Shown: positions 1 through 8,284, counted from the stretch's first letter. The stretch: DNA of 64,000 bases from Thiovibrio frasassiensis (GCF_029607905.1 NZ_JAPHEH010000001.1:897530-961529), one strand, 5' to 3'. Translations and numbers: made by a program. The notes: generated by a model from the sequence alone, not told the origin.

Positions 1-125
1 AGGTGACGGCCGATACCGTTGGCATGTTTGGGAAAAAAGAGTGCTGCACAATAAACTCCGAGAAAAAAAGAAGAGAAAAAAGGGACGTCTATGATTACCT
101 CTAATTACCTCTTACAATTACAAAC

Positions 126-156
126 AAAAAGAGGGAAGGGCTTGCGCCCTTCCCTC
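126..156 (-). terminator. Rho-independent terminator of the porin gene
   Basis: An 11-bp perfect stem (131-141 with 146-156, loop TTGC) is followed on the minus strand by a run of T (A run at 126-130 on the plus strand). It lies 42 bases past the porin stop codon. Confidence 0.85.
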
Positions 157-197
157 TTCAATATTACGAGAACAACAGGTACTACAGAACAACTGGA

Positions 198-1751
198 TTA
201 GAACTGTGCCTCAAAGGTCAGGTATACCTGATCTGCACTGTCGATGATGTCCTGACCAGCGAAGTTTGCTTTCCAAGCTTCGGCATCGTCATTCACATCG
301 TACGGCATAGTGGTCCAATCCATGGAACCGGTGAAGTCATAATCATAATGCTGGTAGCCCAAGCGGATGAAGGCCTTGCCAAACTTGGACACAGCCTCGC
401 CACCGGGGATGTCATAGATGGTGTAGAGCTCATAGACATTACCGCGGGTAGCAAGCTTGGAGGCGTACACATCATCATGACCGGGGGTCATGGCAATCCA
501 GTACTTGGATCCGTGGTTGTACTCGGCACCAATCTTGAAGAGAGAGTCAGGAATATCATAACGCACACCGAGATGCACGGAATAGCCATTCTCTTTGTCT
601 GTATTCGCTGCGCCAGAGGTCCAATCGTTCAGCATACCATTGGTATTGGGATCGGTCCGACTCCAGGCAGCTGTCAAGAAGTAGTTCAGATTCTCATACT
701 TATCCTGGTACACGCCGGAGGTATGATAAATATTACCCATGTTATACCGGGCCCCCATCATCGCTTCCATACCCATTGCCGTCAATGAATCTGAAAAATC
801 CGGGTAACTGAACACATCCATGGCTGCAAAGGACTGGAGATAGGCAAAACGGTTGCCCTTCTTGTAGACATCCCAGCTCACGCCGATAAAGTCGGTGTCG
901 TTGATCCCACCACTAGCCGTTGCCGACTGGTCTTGGTTCAGGCCGGCCTCAAAGCCGCGGCCGTAACAAATACGGACCCGACCCGGGGCATCCTGCATGC
1001 CGAAAAGGTTGTTGTAAGCATAGCCGGCGGAAATACCATCAAATGGCCAATCCATAAAGGCGGTGGGGGTGGCCATCCGCTCGTCCTGCCCCATGCGCAG
1101 CTGGGCAGCCGGGCCATCGGTGGTGGGCCTACGGCCAACGGAAAACCAAACCGGCGAATCGCCGATGTTGTTCCAGTTGACAAAGGCGCGATCAACCTGC
1201 AAGGCGCTGTCGCCGGGGGTCCGGGTTGCATTGCCGTCAAAGGCAGGGAAAGCGCCGATTGGCGCATTGCCATCGCTATCGGGAGTTGACTGCATTCCCC
1301 AAGCCTTGTACATGGCCAGACGCCCCTTGAACTCGACATTCTCCAGAGCCTTGGCGCGCATATCCAGACGGAAGCGGTTGGTCATCATGGAATTGTTCGT
1401 GTCCGTAACCTCGGTGTAAGCGATGGGAGCGCCAGGGGCAGTGAACATGGCAACATTAGAGACTCTCCGATCACGGGTGTAGTAATCGCCCCGAGAACGG
1501 AAATCGCCGCTCAACTGAATACGAGAGGCCAGGTCCCACTTTTCTGCCTTCTCATCAAAAGACTCAAACTTCTGGTCCTGAGTGGTCTTGATGTCCGCCA
1601 TCTGAGCCTTCAGGGCGTTGAGCTGCTTGGTCAGGGCATCAACCTGCGCCTGCACGTCCGCGGTGGCGGCTGCGCCGCCCGCACCTGCGGAAGCCATGGC
1701 CGGAAGAGCCAGAAGGCCAACCAGTGCCAATGTAGAAATTTTCTTCACCAT
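198..1751 (-). CDS. Outer-membrane porin, DUF3373 type
   Basis: Predicted outer-membrane beta-barrel protein of 517 residues. Residues 1-22 form a Sec signal peptide ending at an Ala-Ser-Ala-type site. Residues 33-65 form a short coiled-coil rich in Gln, Lys and Leu, as in periplasmic S-layer-homology-like stalks of porins. The rest shows alternating aromatic/polar strands and Gly/Asn-rich loops, and the chain ends in Phe (VYLTFEAQF), the usual C-terminal beta-signal for BAM insertion. The length and the motif RFRLDMRAKALENVEFKGRL fit the DUF3373 porins common in sulfate-reducing and related bacteria. An AAGGAG-like site precedes the ATG. It is a single-gene unit with its own terminator. The solute is not predictable. 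Confidence 0.8.
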   Translation of the reverse strand: MVKKISTLALVGLLALPAMASAGAGGAAATADVQAQVDALTKQLNALKAQMADIKTTQDQKFESFDEKAEKWDLASRIQLSGDFRSRGDYYTRDRRVSNVAMFTAPGAPIAYTEVTDTNNSMMTNRFRLDMRAKALENVEFKGRLAMYKAWGMQSTPDSDGNAPIGAFPAFDGNATRTPGDSALQVDRAFVNWNNIGDSPVWFSVGRRPTTDGPAAQLRMGQDERMATPTAFMDWPFDGISAGYAYNNLFGMQDAPGRVRICYGRGFEAGLNQDQSATASGGINDTDFIGVSWDVYKKGNRFAYLQSFAAMDVFSYPDFSDSLTAMGMEAMMGARYNMGNIYHTSGVYQDKYENLNYFLTAAWSRTDPNTNGMLNDWTSGAANTDKENGYSVHLGVRYDIPDSLFKIGAEYNHGSKYWIAMTPGHDDVYASKLATRGNVYELYTIYDIPGGEAVSKFGKAFIRLGYQHYDYDFTGSMDWTTMPYDVNDDAEAWKANFAGQDIIDSADQVYLTFEAQF

Positions 1752-2394
1752 CTCATTTTCTCCTTAAGAAAATATTTGGTAATTCGGGGTGATTGCTCCA
1801 CCCCCTCCCTCTCGGTGGCATGCGACGTCCACATGCCACCATTCGCTCCCTGCTCCCCCCTCAAGGGCGAGAAGCAAGATTAAGATCTGCGTAATTACTG
1901 ACAACTCCCCCTAAAAATTAGGAATTATATTCTGTTACCGCAGGTTGACACGGTTGTCAAAATAAAAATGCACACAATATGAATAGCACTTCACAAAAAA
2001 GCTTATTCCTGGTCAGGAATCATCGCCCACCTGTCGGCTTACACGAACATCTATTGATATTACTATGGAAACCTCTTATCGACCCGGCGATTCAATACGT
2101 CATTCCCGCGCAGGCGGGAATCCAGAGAGATGGATGCCCGACGAACGCATTCGGGCATGACATCAAAAAACCGACTGAAGATCAATGGCAATCAAAAAAA
2201 ATATTCACTCTCCGCCACGCATCTGCCCTTATCCAGCGCTATCTCGCCCGTGGTTCATAAAAAAATCTTGCCAGGCTTGCTTGCTATGTATTAAAGGATG
2301 AGGGCCTGAGATTCTTCCACATTTTTTTGTGCTTCGACAGGCTCAGCACGAGCGAAAATAATCGCCTGTTCCCAAGGCGACCCAAGGAAACCAC
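1752..2394. other. Intergenic region between porin and glyQ
   Basis: No convincing gene. It holds the divergent upstream regions of the porin (minus) and glyQ (plus), a REP-like repeat (2099-2161) and a second dispersed-repeat-like motif CTTCGACAGGCTCAGCACGA at 2333-2352. An open frame at 1979-2260 runs through the repeat and has no coding character. Confidence 0.5.
2099..2161. repeat. REP-like palindromic repeat
   Basis: Two adjacent hairpins: ATTCCCGC (2102-2109) pairs with GCGGGAAT (2114-2121), and ATGCCCGA (2134-2141) pairs with TCGGGCAT (2151-2158). The 'CATTCCCGCGCAGGCGGGAA' core is a well-known dispersed bacterial intergenic repeat type, possibly mobilised by a RAYT transposase encoded elsewhere. 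Confidence 0.65.
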
Positions 2395-3276
2395 ATGTAC
2401 TTTCAGGATATCATCCTCGAACTCAGCAAATTTTGGGCCGAACAGGGGTGTGCGTTACAGCAGCCCTATGACATGGAGGTGGGGGCCGGCACCTTCCATC
2501 CCGCCACCCTGTTACGGGCCTTGGGTCCCGAGCCTTGGAAGGTTGCTTACGTACAGCCTTCCCGGCGGCCAACCGATGGCCGCTATGGCGAAAACCCGAA
2601 CCGGCTTCAGCATTACTACCAGTTTCAGGCGATGCTCAAGCCCTCTCCCGCCAATATTCAGGATCTCTATATCGAGAGCCTGACCCGTTTCGGCCTGGAC
2701 CCGCTGGAGCACGATATCCGCTTTGTCGAGGATGACTGGGAGTCTCCAACCCTCGGCGCCTCGGGCTTAGGCTGGGAGGTATGGCTGGACGGCATGGAGA
2801 TCACCCAATTCACCTACTTCCAACACGCGGGCAGCCTGGAGCTGCATCCGATCACGGTGGAGGTGACCTACGGGTTGGAACGGATCGCCATGTATCTGCA
2901 AGGGGTGGACAGCGTCTACGATATCGCCTGGAACTCCGAGATCTCCTACGGGGACATCTTTCACCGGGCCGAGGTGGAATTCTCCACCTTCAACTTCGAG
3001 CAGGCCAATGTCACGGCCCTGCTCTCCTTCTTCGACACCTTTGAATCGGAAGCCCACCGGCTGCTCGGTGCGGAGTTGATCCTGCCCGCCTACGATTACT
3101 GCCTCAAATGCTCGCACACCTTCAACCTGCTGGACGCAAGAAAGGCCATCAGCGTTGCAGAGCGGACCAGATACATCGGCAGGATCAGGAATATCGCGAG
3201 AAAGGTAGCGGAACAGTTCGTGGCCCAGCGCGAGAAGATGGGCTTTCCGCTATTGAAAGTGAAGAATGGAGAGTGA
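2395..3276 (+). CDS. glyQ: Glycyl-tRNA synthetase alpha subunit
   Basis: Catalytic alpha subunit of the bacterial alpha2beta2 glycyl-tRNA synthetase, which charges tRNA-Gly in the cytoplasm. The chain of 293 residues is the usual length and shows family blocks near the N-terminus ([16 protein letters not shown]), at about residues 33-52 ([20 protein letters not shown]) and the [20 protein letters not shown] segment that forms the adenylate site. The ATG at 2395 begins the conserved N-terminus. Oddity: the beta-subunit gene glyS, usually immediately downstream, is absent, and the next gene is tRNA-Sec on the other strand. The last codons and stop lie in an imperfect inverted repeat (about 3262-3352). 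Confidence 0.95.
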   Translation: MYFQDIILELSKFWAEQGCALQQPYDMEVGAGTFHPATLLRALGPEPWKVAYVQPSRRPTDGRYGENPNRLQHYYQFQAMLKPSPANIQDLYIESLTRFGLDPLEHDIRFVEDDWESPTLGASGLGWEVWLDGMEITQFTYFQHAGSLELHPITVEVTYGLERIAMYLQGVDSVYDIAWNSEISYGDIFHRAEVEFSTFNFEQANVTALLSFFDTFESEAHRLLGAELILPAYDYCLKCSHTFNLLDARKAISVAERTRYIGRIRNIARKVAEQFVAQREKMGFPLLKVKNGE

Positions 3277-3352
3277 AAAATGAAAAGTGAACAGCAAGAC
3301 GAAAAGCAGAGGTAATATTCCTTTAACTTTTCATTCTCCACTTTTCACTTTG
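3262..3352. repeat. Imperfect inverted repeat overlapping the end of glyQ
   Basis: The left arm (about 3262-3292, GTGAAAAATGAAAAGTGAA core) and the right arm (about 3320-3352) are reverse complements with a few mismatches. They flank a purine-rich loop. The glyQ stop codon lies in the left arm. It could be a small dispersed palindromic element or a terminator-like structure. Confidence 0.5.
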
Positions 3353-3362
3353 CATTATCTTC

Positions 3363-3460
3363 TGGCGGAAGTGCATGGGAATCGAACCCACCCACCAGGC
3401 TGTTAACCCGGTGCACCGGATTTGAAGTCCGGGAGAGCCACCAGAGCCCTTTCCACTTCC
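3363..3460 (-). tRNA. selC: tRNA-Sec (anticodon TCA)
   Basis: Reading the minus strand, the gene starts GGAAGTGG, has the anticodon loop around ACTTCAAATC (TCA anticodon), a long extra arm, the T-loop GGGTTCGATTCCC and ends CACTTCCG-CCA. The 98-nt length, the long variable arm and the encoded GCCA end match bacterial selC. The eighth acceptor pair appears as G-G. It implies that this organism reads some UGA codons as selenocysteine. No selenoprotein gene is evident in the window. Confidence 0.93.
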
Positions 3461-3650
3461 ATCCGCTGAGCCAAGATATAATGTTGTCCGCGGGGAAACA
3501 ACATTTTTCTTTTTTTTGCAAGAAGAGTCTGGGCAGCAGAAAAGAAATACGGTACATATGGCACGACTCACGTTCGGTAAGCATAGGGCTTGCCTTGTTG
3601 GTGAGGATGCGTCGATTTTTGTTTTGAATCAGACATAAGGAGTAATAGCG

Positions 3651-4019
3651 ATGGAATGCGAGCGCTTACAGAGGCTTGTCAAATCATGGTATGCCCAAGT
3701 CCAGGAAGAGTCCATGGCGCCTGCGCGCATGGCTTCCTTCATGGAAAAGCACATTGCCGAGTGTGCCTTTTGTCTTGCAGATCCGCTGGTGCGACAAGAT
3801 ATTGATAAAATTACCGCTATCATCCTGCCCCCAACAAAAATCCGCAAGCCCACAGGGGAGGAAGAGGACGAACTTGCCGCCGTCCCCGAAGAGGATGGAG
3901 ACACCTCCGCAGACGATGACCTGGCCGAAGATGATCCTGCAACCGAGGATGAGGAAACCGATGACGAGGCTCTTGAGGATGAAGAGCTTGAAGAAGAAGA
4001 CCTGGAGGATGACGAATAA
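3651..4019 (+). CDS. Small acidic protein, unknown function
   Basis: 122 residues with a good ribosome site (TAAGGAG) before the ATG. The N-terminal 60 residues hold a CysX33-type pair and a short 'HIAECAFCLADP' segment resembling a degenerate zinc ribbon (Cys3, His34, Cys38, Cys41). The C-terminal half (about 65-122) is almost entirely Glu/Asp, ending EDLEDDE. It has its own strong terminator. I do not recognise a characterised family. It could be a nucleic-acid-mimic or chaperone-like acidic protein, but that is speculation. Confidence 0.75.
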   Translation: MECERLQRLVKSWYAQVQEESMAPARMASFMEKHIAECAFCLADPLVRQDIDKITAIILPPTKIRKPTGEEEDELAAVPEEDGDTSADDDLAEDDPATEDEETDDEALEDEELEEEDLEDDE

Positions 4020-4043
4020 CTCCACGCTCGGACCAGAAGATAC

Positions 4044-4074
4044 AAAAAAAGCGCTCCCTTGGGAGCGCTTTTTT
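4044..4074. terminator. Rho-independent terminator, bidirectional
   Basis: GCGCTCCC (4051-4058) and GGGAGCGC (4061-4068) form an 8-bp stem with A7 upstream and T6 downstream. It can serve the acidic-protein gene (plus) and the membrane-protein gene (minus). Confidence 0.9.
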
Positions 4075-4100
4075 ATTGGCCAAAGAGAAAGAAAGCCCGC

Positions 4101-4481
4101 TCAATAACTCGGGGGATCCGCATCATGGCTTTTTTTATTGCTCCGTTTTCTGACAAGCAAGGCGATGACAACAGCAACCCCGGCAACAGGCGCCCAAACA
4201 GGGGACAACACACAGAGCAACCCCACGAAGAAAATCGCGAACGCCCCCAGCAAGAGCATGGAGGCCCCGGCAAAAACCAACGCCGCCAATGCCAACGCCC
4301 CCGTCACCGCAAGCCCAGCGGCCAGCAACCCTCCCGTGACTAAAGCCACCCCCGGAAAGCCATGCATCTTTTCGCCATTGACGGTGATTGAATAATGCAC
4401 CCCTGCTGCGCCGAAATAATACCCGAGCAGCAAAAGCACCGTAGCGACAATGAGGACCCACAAAAAAGCTTTTTTGAACAC
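4101..4481 (-). CDS. Small integral membrane protein, unknown function
   Basis: 126 residues with an N-terminal membrane segment (about 5-25), a short hydrophilic stretch (YSITVNGEKMHGFPG), two long Ala/Gly/Leu-rich membrane segments (about 45-95), a fourth (about 95-110) and a Lys/Arg-rich cytoplasmic tail. It is the last host gene before the element and shares a bidirectional terminator with the acidic-protein gene. Function not recognisable. Confidence 0.7.
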   Translation of the reverse strand: MFKKAFLWVLIVATVLLLLGYYFGAAGVHYSITVNGEKMHGFPGVALVTGGLLAAGLAVTGALALAALVFAGASMLLLGAFAIFFVGLLCVLSPVWAPVAGVAVVIALLVRKRSNKKSHDADPPSY

Positions 4482-4637
4482 CTTCCCCTCCTTGTCCCTG
4501 CACGATGCGCGCGATGCTCGTGCATGTACACCATATAAAAAAAAGCCCCCATCCGATATCCCAGTTATACCACCGGGTCGAAGGAGAGCTTTTATATGCT
4601 ACAACTCGCAATAGTTTCAACGAGTTATGATATTAAA

Positions 4638-4654
4638 TGGTGGCGATGCAGGGA
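4638..4654. repeat. Left attachment site of the 30-kb element (attL-type direct repeat)
   Basis: TGGTGGCGATGCAGGGA is identical to 34636-34652, which is the 3' end (CCA, acceptor and part of the T arm) of tRNA-Met. The two copies lie 29,998 bp apart and bracket all the AT-rich genes, including an integrase beside the tRNA. This is the classical signature of site-specific insertion into a tRNA 3' end. Similarity continues loosely (GAACCC) past the repeat. Confidence 0.88.
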
Positions 4655-4736
4655 ATCGAACCCTTACCACTCACTGCTCGCCATATCGTTGTAATTACGC
4701 ACTTCTCAAAATTCGATGCCGTACAATTTCGACCGA

Positions 4737-4760
4737 TTGTGTACTAATCTGTGTACAAAC
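4737..4760. promoter_or_regulatory. Putative integrase arm-type sites, left end
   Basis: Two GTGTAC(A/T)A copies (4739-4746 and 4751-4758) lie about 85-100 bases inside the left attachment repeat. The same GTGTACAAA motif occurs twice at the right end (34550-34570), which fits arm-type binding sites of the element's tyrosine integrase. Confidence 0.5.
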
Positions 4761-4832
4761 GGTGTCCAAAGCCTAATCTTTTTCGATGGGGCTGTACAGC
4801 ATAAAAGTGATGGTAGATAAAGCCTCCCTGCG

Positions 4833-4900
4833 AACTGCACATGTGCAGTTGCGAGCCATTACCAGGGGTCAGAGGCGTATCCAACTGCACATGTGCAGTT
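4833..4900. repeat. Paired-palindrome unit 1
   Basis: Two perfect 18-bp palindromes AACTGCACATGTGCAGTT at 4833-4850 and 4883-4900, exactly 50 bp apart, with spacer text CGAGCCATTACC. The same architecture recurs at 15322-15389 and 15599-15666. It lies 180 bp inside the left end of the element. Likely a binding site for a dimeric protein, but the partner is unknown. Confidence 0.85.
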
Positions 4901-4922
4901 GGTATGGTACCTCCAGGGAAAG

Positions 4923-4957
4923 AAAAAAGGCCCGTCAGACGATGCTGATCGGGCCTT
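4923..4957 (-). terminator. Terminator of the CsgG-like gene
   Basis: AAGGCCCG...CGGGCCTT forms a stem (about 4928-4957), with a T run in the minus-strand direction (A6 at 4923-4928). It lies 26 bases after the CsgG-like stop codon. Confidence 0.8.
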
Positions 4958-4982
4958 CCAATTGCGGTGTCAATCAAGGACT

Positions 4983-5801
4983 TTAATTGACTTTTAGGGC
5001 ACTGCCGGTGCCGAGACCGCCGCGTTGTGTCTGTGCCTTATAAGACTTGGCTGCCTTGACTACATTATTGAAGGCATCCATATAAGCTGCCACGATCACT
5101 TTACCTTCGCTGGTATTAGCGTAGGCTCCGAGCGAGCCGCCTAACTTGCTGCCGAACATTCCACCAAACCCGCCGAAGTCAAAATTCTTGGCGCTACCTT
5201 CCGCTACCGCGACCTGAACGGAAGTACGGTTATCCGTCAATGTCAGCAGCGCGGAGGCGGTCTTCGACTGCATTCCAGCGCCGACAACACTGCCGATGGA
5301 ACCGAAGAGGCCGCCAACGACGCCGCCGATGCCTCCAGCATGGTTGTTGTCATAGGTCAATGTCGGTGTCAACGTAAGGTCTGCCGCTACAACTTGTCCT
5401 TTATGGTATTTCGAATTTGACCGGAGCTCGCCGGAATCACGTAGAGCACGGTCTCCAGCGGCAATATTCATTGCGTGTCCTCGATCAACCACAATAAAGC
5501 ACCCGCTCTGCTGAGCTATCAGCTTAACGATGGCGGCTGAATTTTGGACATGCGGGCCTGATGTTATGATGTAGCTATTGTCACCGGCTGAAGAGGCCGC
5601 GTAGTCTGCGATTGCTACGGTGCCGATGGTTTCAGTGCATGTTTCCAAGGCGCTATTTGCGTTTTGGGAGTTTGCACCTCCAGCCGCGCCGGTTGCCATC
5701 GTTTTGGCGTCGTTGTTGCCCATGCTCATGGACGACATGCAAGCGGTAGACATGGTGCCGACCAACGCAATTGCTGCCAGTGTCAAAAATTTCTTCTTCA
5801 T
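4983..5801 (-). CDS. CsgG/HfaB-like outer-membrane lipoprotein
   Basis: 272 residues. The N-terminus (KKKFLTLAAIALVGTMSTAC) is a lipoprotein signal with lipid-carrying Cys at about 21. Residues about 50-230 show a CsgG-like pattern: a T/V-rich first strand, 'AAIVKLIAQQSGCFIVVDRG' (helix then strand), Gly-rich membrane-loop region (GGIGGVVGGLFGSIGSVVGAG) and paired 'LTLTDNRTSVQVAVAEG' strands. CsgG proteins form an outer-membrane export channel for curli, and related lipoproteins occur on conjugative elements. It overlaps the small upstream gene by 4 bases (ATGA), so the two are co-transcribed. A role at the donor surface is inference. Confidence 0.6.
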   Translation of the reverse strand: MKKKFLTLAAIALVGTMSTACMSSMSMGNNDAKTMATGAAGGANSQNANSALETCTETIGTVAIADYAASSAGDNSYIITSGPHVQNSAAIVKLIAQQSGCFIVVDRGHAMNIAAGDRALRDSGELRSNSKYHKGQVVAADLTLTPTLTYDNNHAGGIGGVVGGLFGSIGSVVGAGMQSKTASALLTLTDNRTSVQVAVAEGSAKNFDFGGFGGMFGSKLGGSLGAYANTSEGKVIVAAYMDAFNNVVKAAKSYKAQTQRGGLGTGSALKVN

Positions 5802-5992
5802 TTATCACTCTCCTTTAGTTTTATTTTTCCAGCCAAGATCTGTAGTCCCAAAATAGCCAATGCCGTGTTTGATGGGTTCGGTTGCAGTTGAGCGACAGCG
5901 TCATCGACGTAGTGCTTTTTGTATGCTGTCAGTGCGTCGACTAGCTCGATCCGTGGCAATCGAACCGTTACATGTGTTTCGTTTTTCATCAC
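5798..5992 (-). CDS. Small protein, possible ribbon-helix-helix type
   Basis: 64 residues beginning MKNETHVTVRLPRIELVDAL, a beta-strand followed by a helix as in ribbon-helix-helix repressors. The rest is helical and Leu/Ala-rich. Translationally coupled to the CsgG-like gene (4-base overlap). The upstream 164-bp region contains a repeated TTTACTGCA that could be its operator. Family assignment is tentative. Confidence 0.5.
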   Translation of the reverse strand: MMKNETHVTVRLPRIELVDALTAYKKHYVDDAVAQLQPNPSNTALAILGLQILAGKIKLKESDK

Positions 5993-6051
5993 CCTCCTTC
6001 GCCGTAGTTAAATTCAATACAACCTACACTTAACTACAATTTAATTAGTAT

Positions 6052-6082
6052 TTTACTGCATGTACAATGAAAGTTTACTGCA
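6052..6082. promoter_or_regulatory. Putative operator repeats in a divergent promoter region
   Basis: TTTACTGCA occurs at 6052-6060 and 6074-6082, 22 bp apart (two helical turns), in the AT-rich gap between divergently transcribed genes 5798-5992 and 6163-6477. This suggests a shared operator. Confidence 0.4.
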
Positions 6083-6162
6083 ACTTAACTTGATGTATTG
6101 CAATAACCATCATTCAGTTTAAAATATATGCATAATCATCAAATAAAAAGGAGAATTTGCAG

Positions 6163-6477
6163 ATGTGGAACGAACCGACGGAGAAAGACTTAGTGGCGCT
6201 GCCGAGGATTTACGAAACCGAGAGTATAGCGATCGATGAAAAGATCATTCACATGCACTTTTTTATCGGCGCGTGTGACTGGTACGCAGCGGAGTATGAC
6301 GGTGAAGATAAGTTTTTTGGGTACGTGATTTTGAACGGTGACTTGGATTGTGCGGAATGGGGATATTTTTCGTTAGAAGAGCTGAAGAGTATTAAAGTGA
6401 AAGGATGGGCCGAGATAGACCGTGATCTGTATTGGAAAACGCGGCCTTTTGGCGAAGTGATGAAAGAACGATCATAA
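6163..6477 (+). CDS. DUF2958-family protein
   Basis: About 104 residues. The sequence has the DUF2958 pattern seen on plasmids and conjugative elements: 'IHMHFFIGACDWYAAEYDGE', then 'FFGYVILNGDLDCAEWGYFS' followed by 'EIDRDLYW'. ATG at 6163 is preferred over TTG at 6157 because AAGGAG lies 10 bases upstream. The biochemical function of the family is not known, and it usually sits among plasmid maintenance or anti-restriction genes. It is convergent with the next gene. Confidence 0.75.
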   Translation: MWNEPTEKDLVALPRIYETESIAIDEKIIHMHFFIGACDWYAAEYDGEDKFFGYVILNGDLDCAEWGYFSLEELKSIKVKGWAEIDRDLYWKTRPFGEVMKERS

Positions 6478-6487
6478 GAACAGGGAA

Positions 6488-7333
6488 TTATAATGACCCA
6501 AGCTGCGTTGGTATGGCATCGACGAGGTTTGCGGGAAGAAATTCCACACTTACGCCGTCAAAAGTTGTTGTATCAGACCCTTCATGTGTTTCGACATAAA
6601 CTGTCATGCCTACACGATGTGCGTCATTTTGGAGCCGACGCACGCGCTGTTTCGCTATACCCAATGCGACGCGCATAAATATTTGTTGATCTACTCGCTT
6701 TGCTTGAACCCCACCATACTTCGGATCACCTTTCCGATATTCACTGGAATTCTCAAGACGCCGTGCAATCTCTTTGTATACCTTTCTCGTATTTCTTCCT
6801 GATTTGTTCGCGTATTCTTGAATTAATTGAGATCCGCTCAGGTCGCTTAATTCAAATGATTGGTTAATGCGCAAGAGGACTTTGGTCTTCGTTAGAGGCT
6901 GGAGCCGAATTGATGCATATTGATTTCTGTCAAGCGCTGGAGGGTACCTGGAACGGAGGTAATCGGCGGAAAAAACCACGTGCCCATTAAGAGTGGCCAG
7001 AGACAACATCAACCTCAGATCTTCCGCAGAAATCGATCGACCCAACACCTCTTTGACTCCAGCAATTGTTGTTGTTTCATTACCCCAGCTAGAATGCCAA
7101 ATAGCTACCAGAGATAATAAATCTTCTCGTGAACACTGCGGCTGGTAATAAAGGATGCGGTCGAAAGCCGTTATGTCATTGCCGGTCATTCGCTTGCTTA
7201 GTTTATACGCCCATGACTTTTTGCATCCAAACACCTTCATGATAGTTTTAATTTTTTCTTTTTGAGTACCCTGTTGCACCATCAAAAAAAGTTTTTCTCG
7301 TAATATTTCCGAGTAGTTAGTTTTGCGCTTCAT
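6488..7333 (-). CDS. Putative DNA-binding protein of unknown family
   Basis: 281 basic residues. Residues about 20-50 (QKEKIKTIMKVFGCKKSWAY) look like a helix-turn-helix, in which a helix, a Gly/Cys turn and a 'KSWAYKLSKRM' recognition helix can be drawn. The C-terminal half has an Arg/Lys-rich helix (KQRVRRLQNDAHRVG) and a short beta C-terminus. No known domain is recognised. It is transcribed away from the replication genes and is a candidate regulator of the left block. Confidence 0.6.
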   Translation of the reverse strand: MKRKTNYSEILREKLFLMVQQGTQKEKIKTIMKVFGCKKSWAYKLSKRMTGNDITAFDRILYYQPQCSREDLLSLVAIWHSSWGNETTTIAGVKEVLGRSISAEDLRLMLSLATLNGHVVFSADYLRSRYPPALDRNQYASIRLQPLTKTKVLLRINQSFELSDLSGSQLIQEYANKSGRNTRKVYKEIARRLENSSEYRKGDPKYGGVQAKRVDQQIFMRVALGIAKQRVRRLQNDAHRVGMTVYVETHEGSDTTTFDGVSVEFLPANLVDAIPTQLGSL

Positions 7334-7628
7334 GATTCCACTCCGCTTCAGCGATTCTTCGCGAAAAATTCAATAAATACTCCGCAGTCTTTTGTCCCGC
7401 ACGGATTCCAGCGAAATTCCCCCACAAGACAATCATATTAAATTTTCCACTAAAAGTCAAAAATCACGGAAATTAGACAACGACCGCAAATTCTCGACCT
7501 CTTATTCTCAAAAAAATCAAATGGTTAACCCCGAGCTCAGCTCTTCGAGGCTTGTGAATATCTACAGGCAAGAAAGACGAAAATTGTGATGTCTTCAAAC
7601 CGTCAGGATAGGAGGTGACAAAAAATTT

Positions 7629-7709
7629 ATGACTCTGGTGGCACTTCTTGGTGCGCCGCTAACCCTTGCTCTGGTGAACTTCTTGGTTCTCCGGGTATCT
7701 GCTCTTTGA
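7629..7709 (+). CDS. Candidate 26-residue hydrophobic peptide
   Basis: Short frame MTLVALLGAPLTLALVNFLV followed by LRVSAL, essentially a single membrane helix. It is preceded by AGGAGGT at 7610-7616 (12-base spacing). It lies in an otherwise gene-poor stretch (7334-7805) before the next operon. It could be a leader peptide, a type I toxin-like peptide or chance. Confidence 0.35.
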   Translation: MTLVALLGAPLTLALVNFLVLRVSAL

Positions 7710-7805
7710 GAAAATCGTGGACTGAACGGCATTAGGCGCATAGCGCCCCCAAGTAGGCCAAAAACCGTACATCTCATATTTCATTAAATCCCAGGAGGTA
7801 ACATC

Positions 7806-8222
7806 ATGCCAATCATAACTCAGGTATTCACTCAAAACTTCAAACCCAAAACTAGCACGCAGCGCATTAAAATCATTGCAGTCAAGGGCGTGCCACGCAC
7901 GCTAGAAAACGACCAAACTGTTGAGTGTATCGTACTCAAGTTTAAAATCGTCAGCGGAGAGTTCGAAGGCTTTATTGCTGAGATTTGGTTCAAGCCGACA
8001 CACCCAAATTTGTCTATCGCCAATCTTGACATCGATCGGTTACTGAAAACTTTCGCAGCGTTCAATGTCGAAAGTGGGCGACCGGCTGATCTGGAAGGAT
8101 GCGAAGCGAAAGTGCACTTAGAAGTTCGCAAAGGAACAAGCTGCGAGTTCTACAGTATATCCCCACTTATTCAAGTGGCTGACCTTGAGGAGAACGAAAA
8201 CCTAGACACTGCTCTTGCTTGA
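7806..8222 (+). CDS. Conserved-looking protein of unknown function, first gene of the replication block
   Basis: 138 residues with a strong AGGAGGT site 5' of the ATG. Predicted mainly beta (TQRIKIIAVKGVPRTL, VECIVLKFKIVSGEFEG) with an acidic C-terminal tail (DLEENENLDTALA). An OB-like all-beta core plus acidic tail is the layout of ssDNA-binding proteins, and the gene precedes the primase-helicase, but I see no sequence motif that proves it. It is followed by a strong terminator, so it is expressed separately from the next genes. Confidence 0.6.
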   Translation: MPIITQVFTQNFKPKTSTQRIKIIAVKGVPRTLENDQTVECIVLKFKIVSGEFEGFIAEIWFKPTHPNLSIANLDIDRLLKTFAAFNVESGRPADLEGCEAKVHLEVRKGTSCEFYSISPLIQVADLEENENLDTALA

Positions 8223-8237
8223 TCGTCTCCTTAACGT

Positions 8238-8284
8238 ATACCGCCGCTTAGCACAAAAAAGTGCTTATCGGCGGTATTTTTTTG
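8238..8284 (+). terminator. Rho-independent terminator
   Basis: ATACCGCCG (8238-8246) pairs with CGGCGGTAT (8269-8277), with an inner AGCAC/GTGCT stem, followed by T7. Confidence 0.88.

Noticed and set aside
1979-2260. 93-residue open frame upstream of glyQ
   Set aside because: It runs through a REP-like repeat, has no ribosome site and no coding-type composition.
7392-7589. 65-residue open frame between the 6488 and 7806 genes
   Set aside because: Starts at TTG without a ribosome site, is Ser/Lys/Asn-rich without pattern, and probably reflects AT-rich intergenic DNA.
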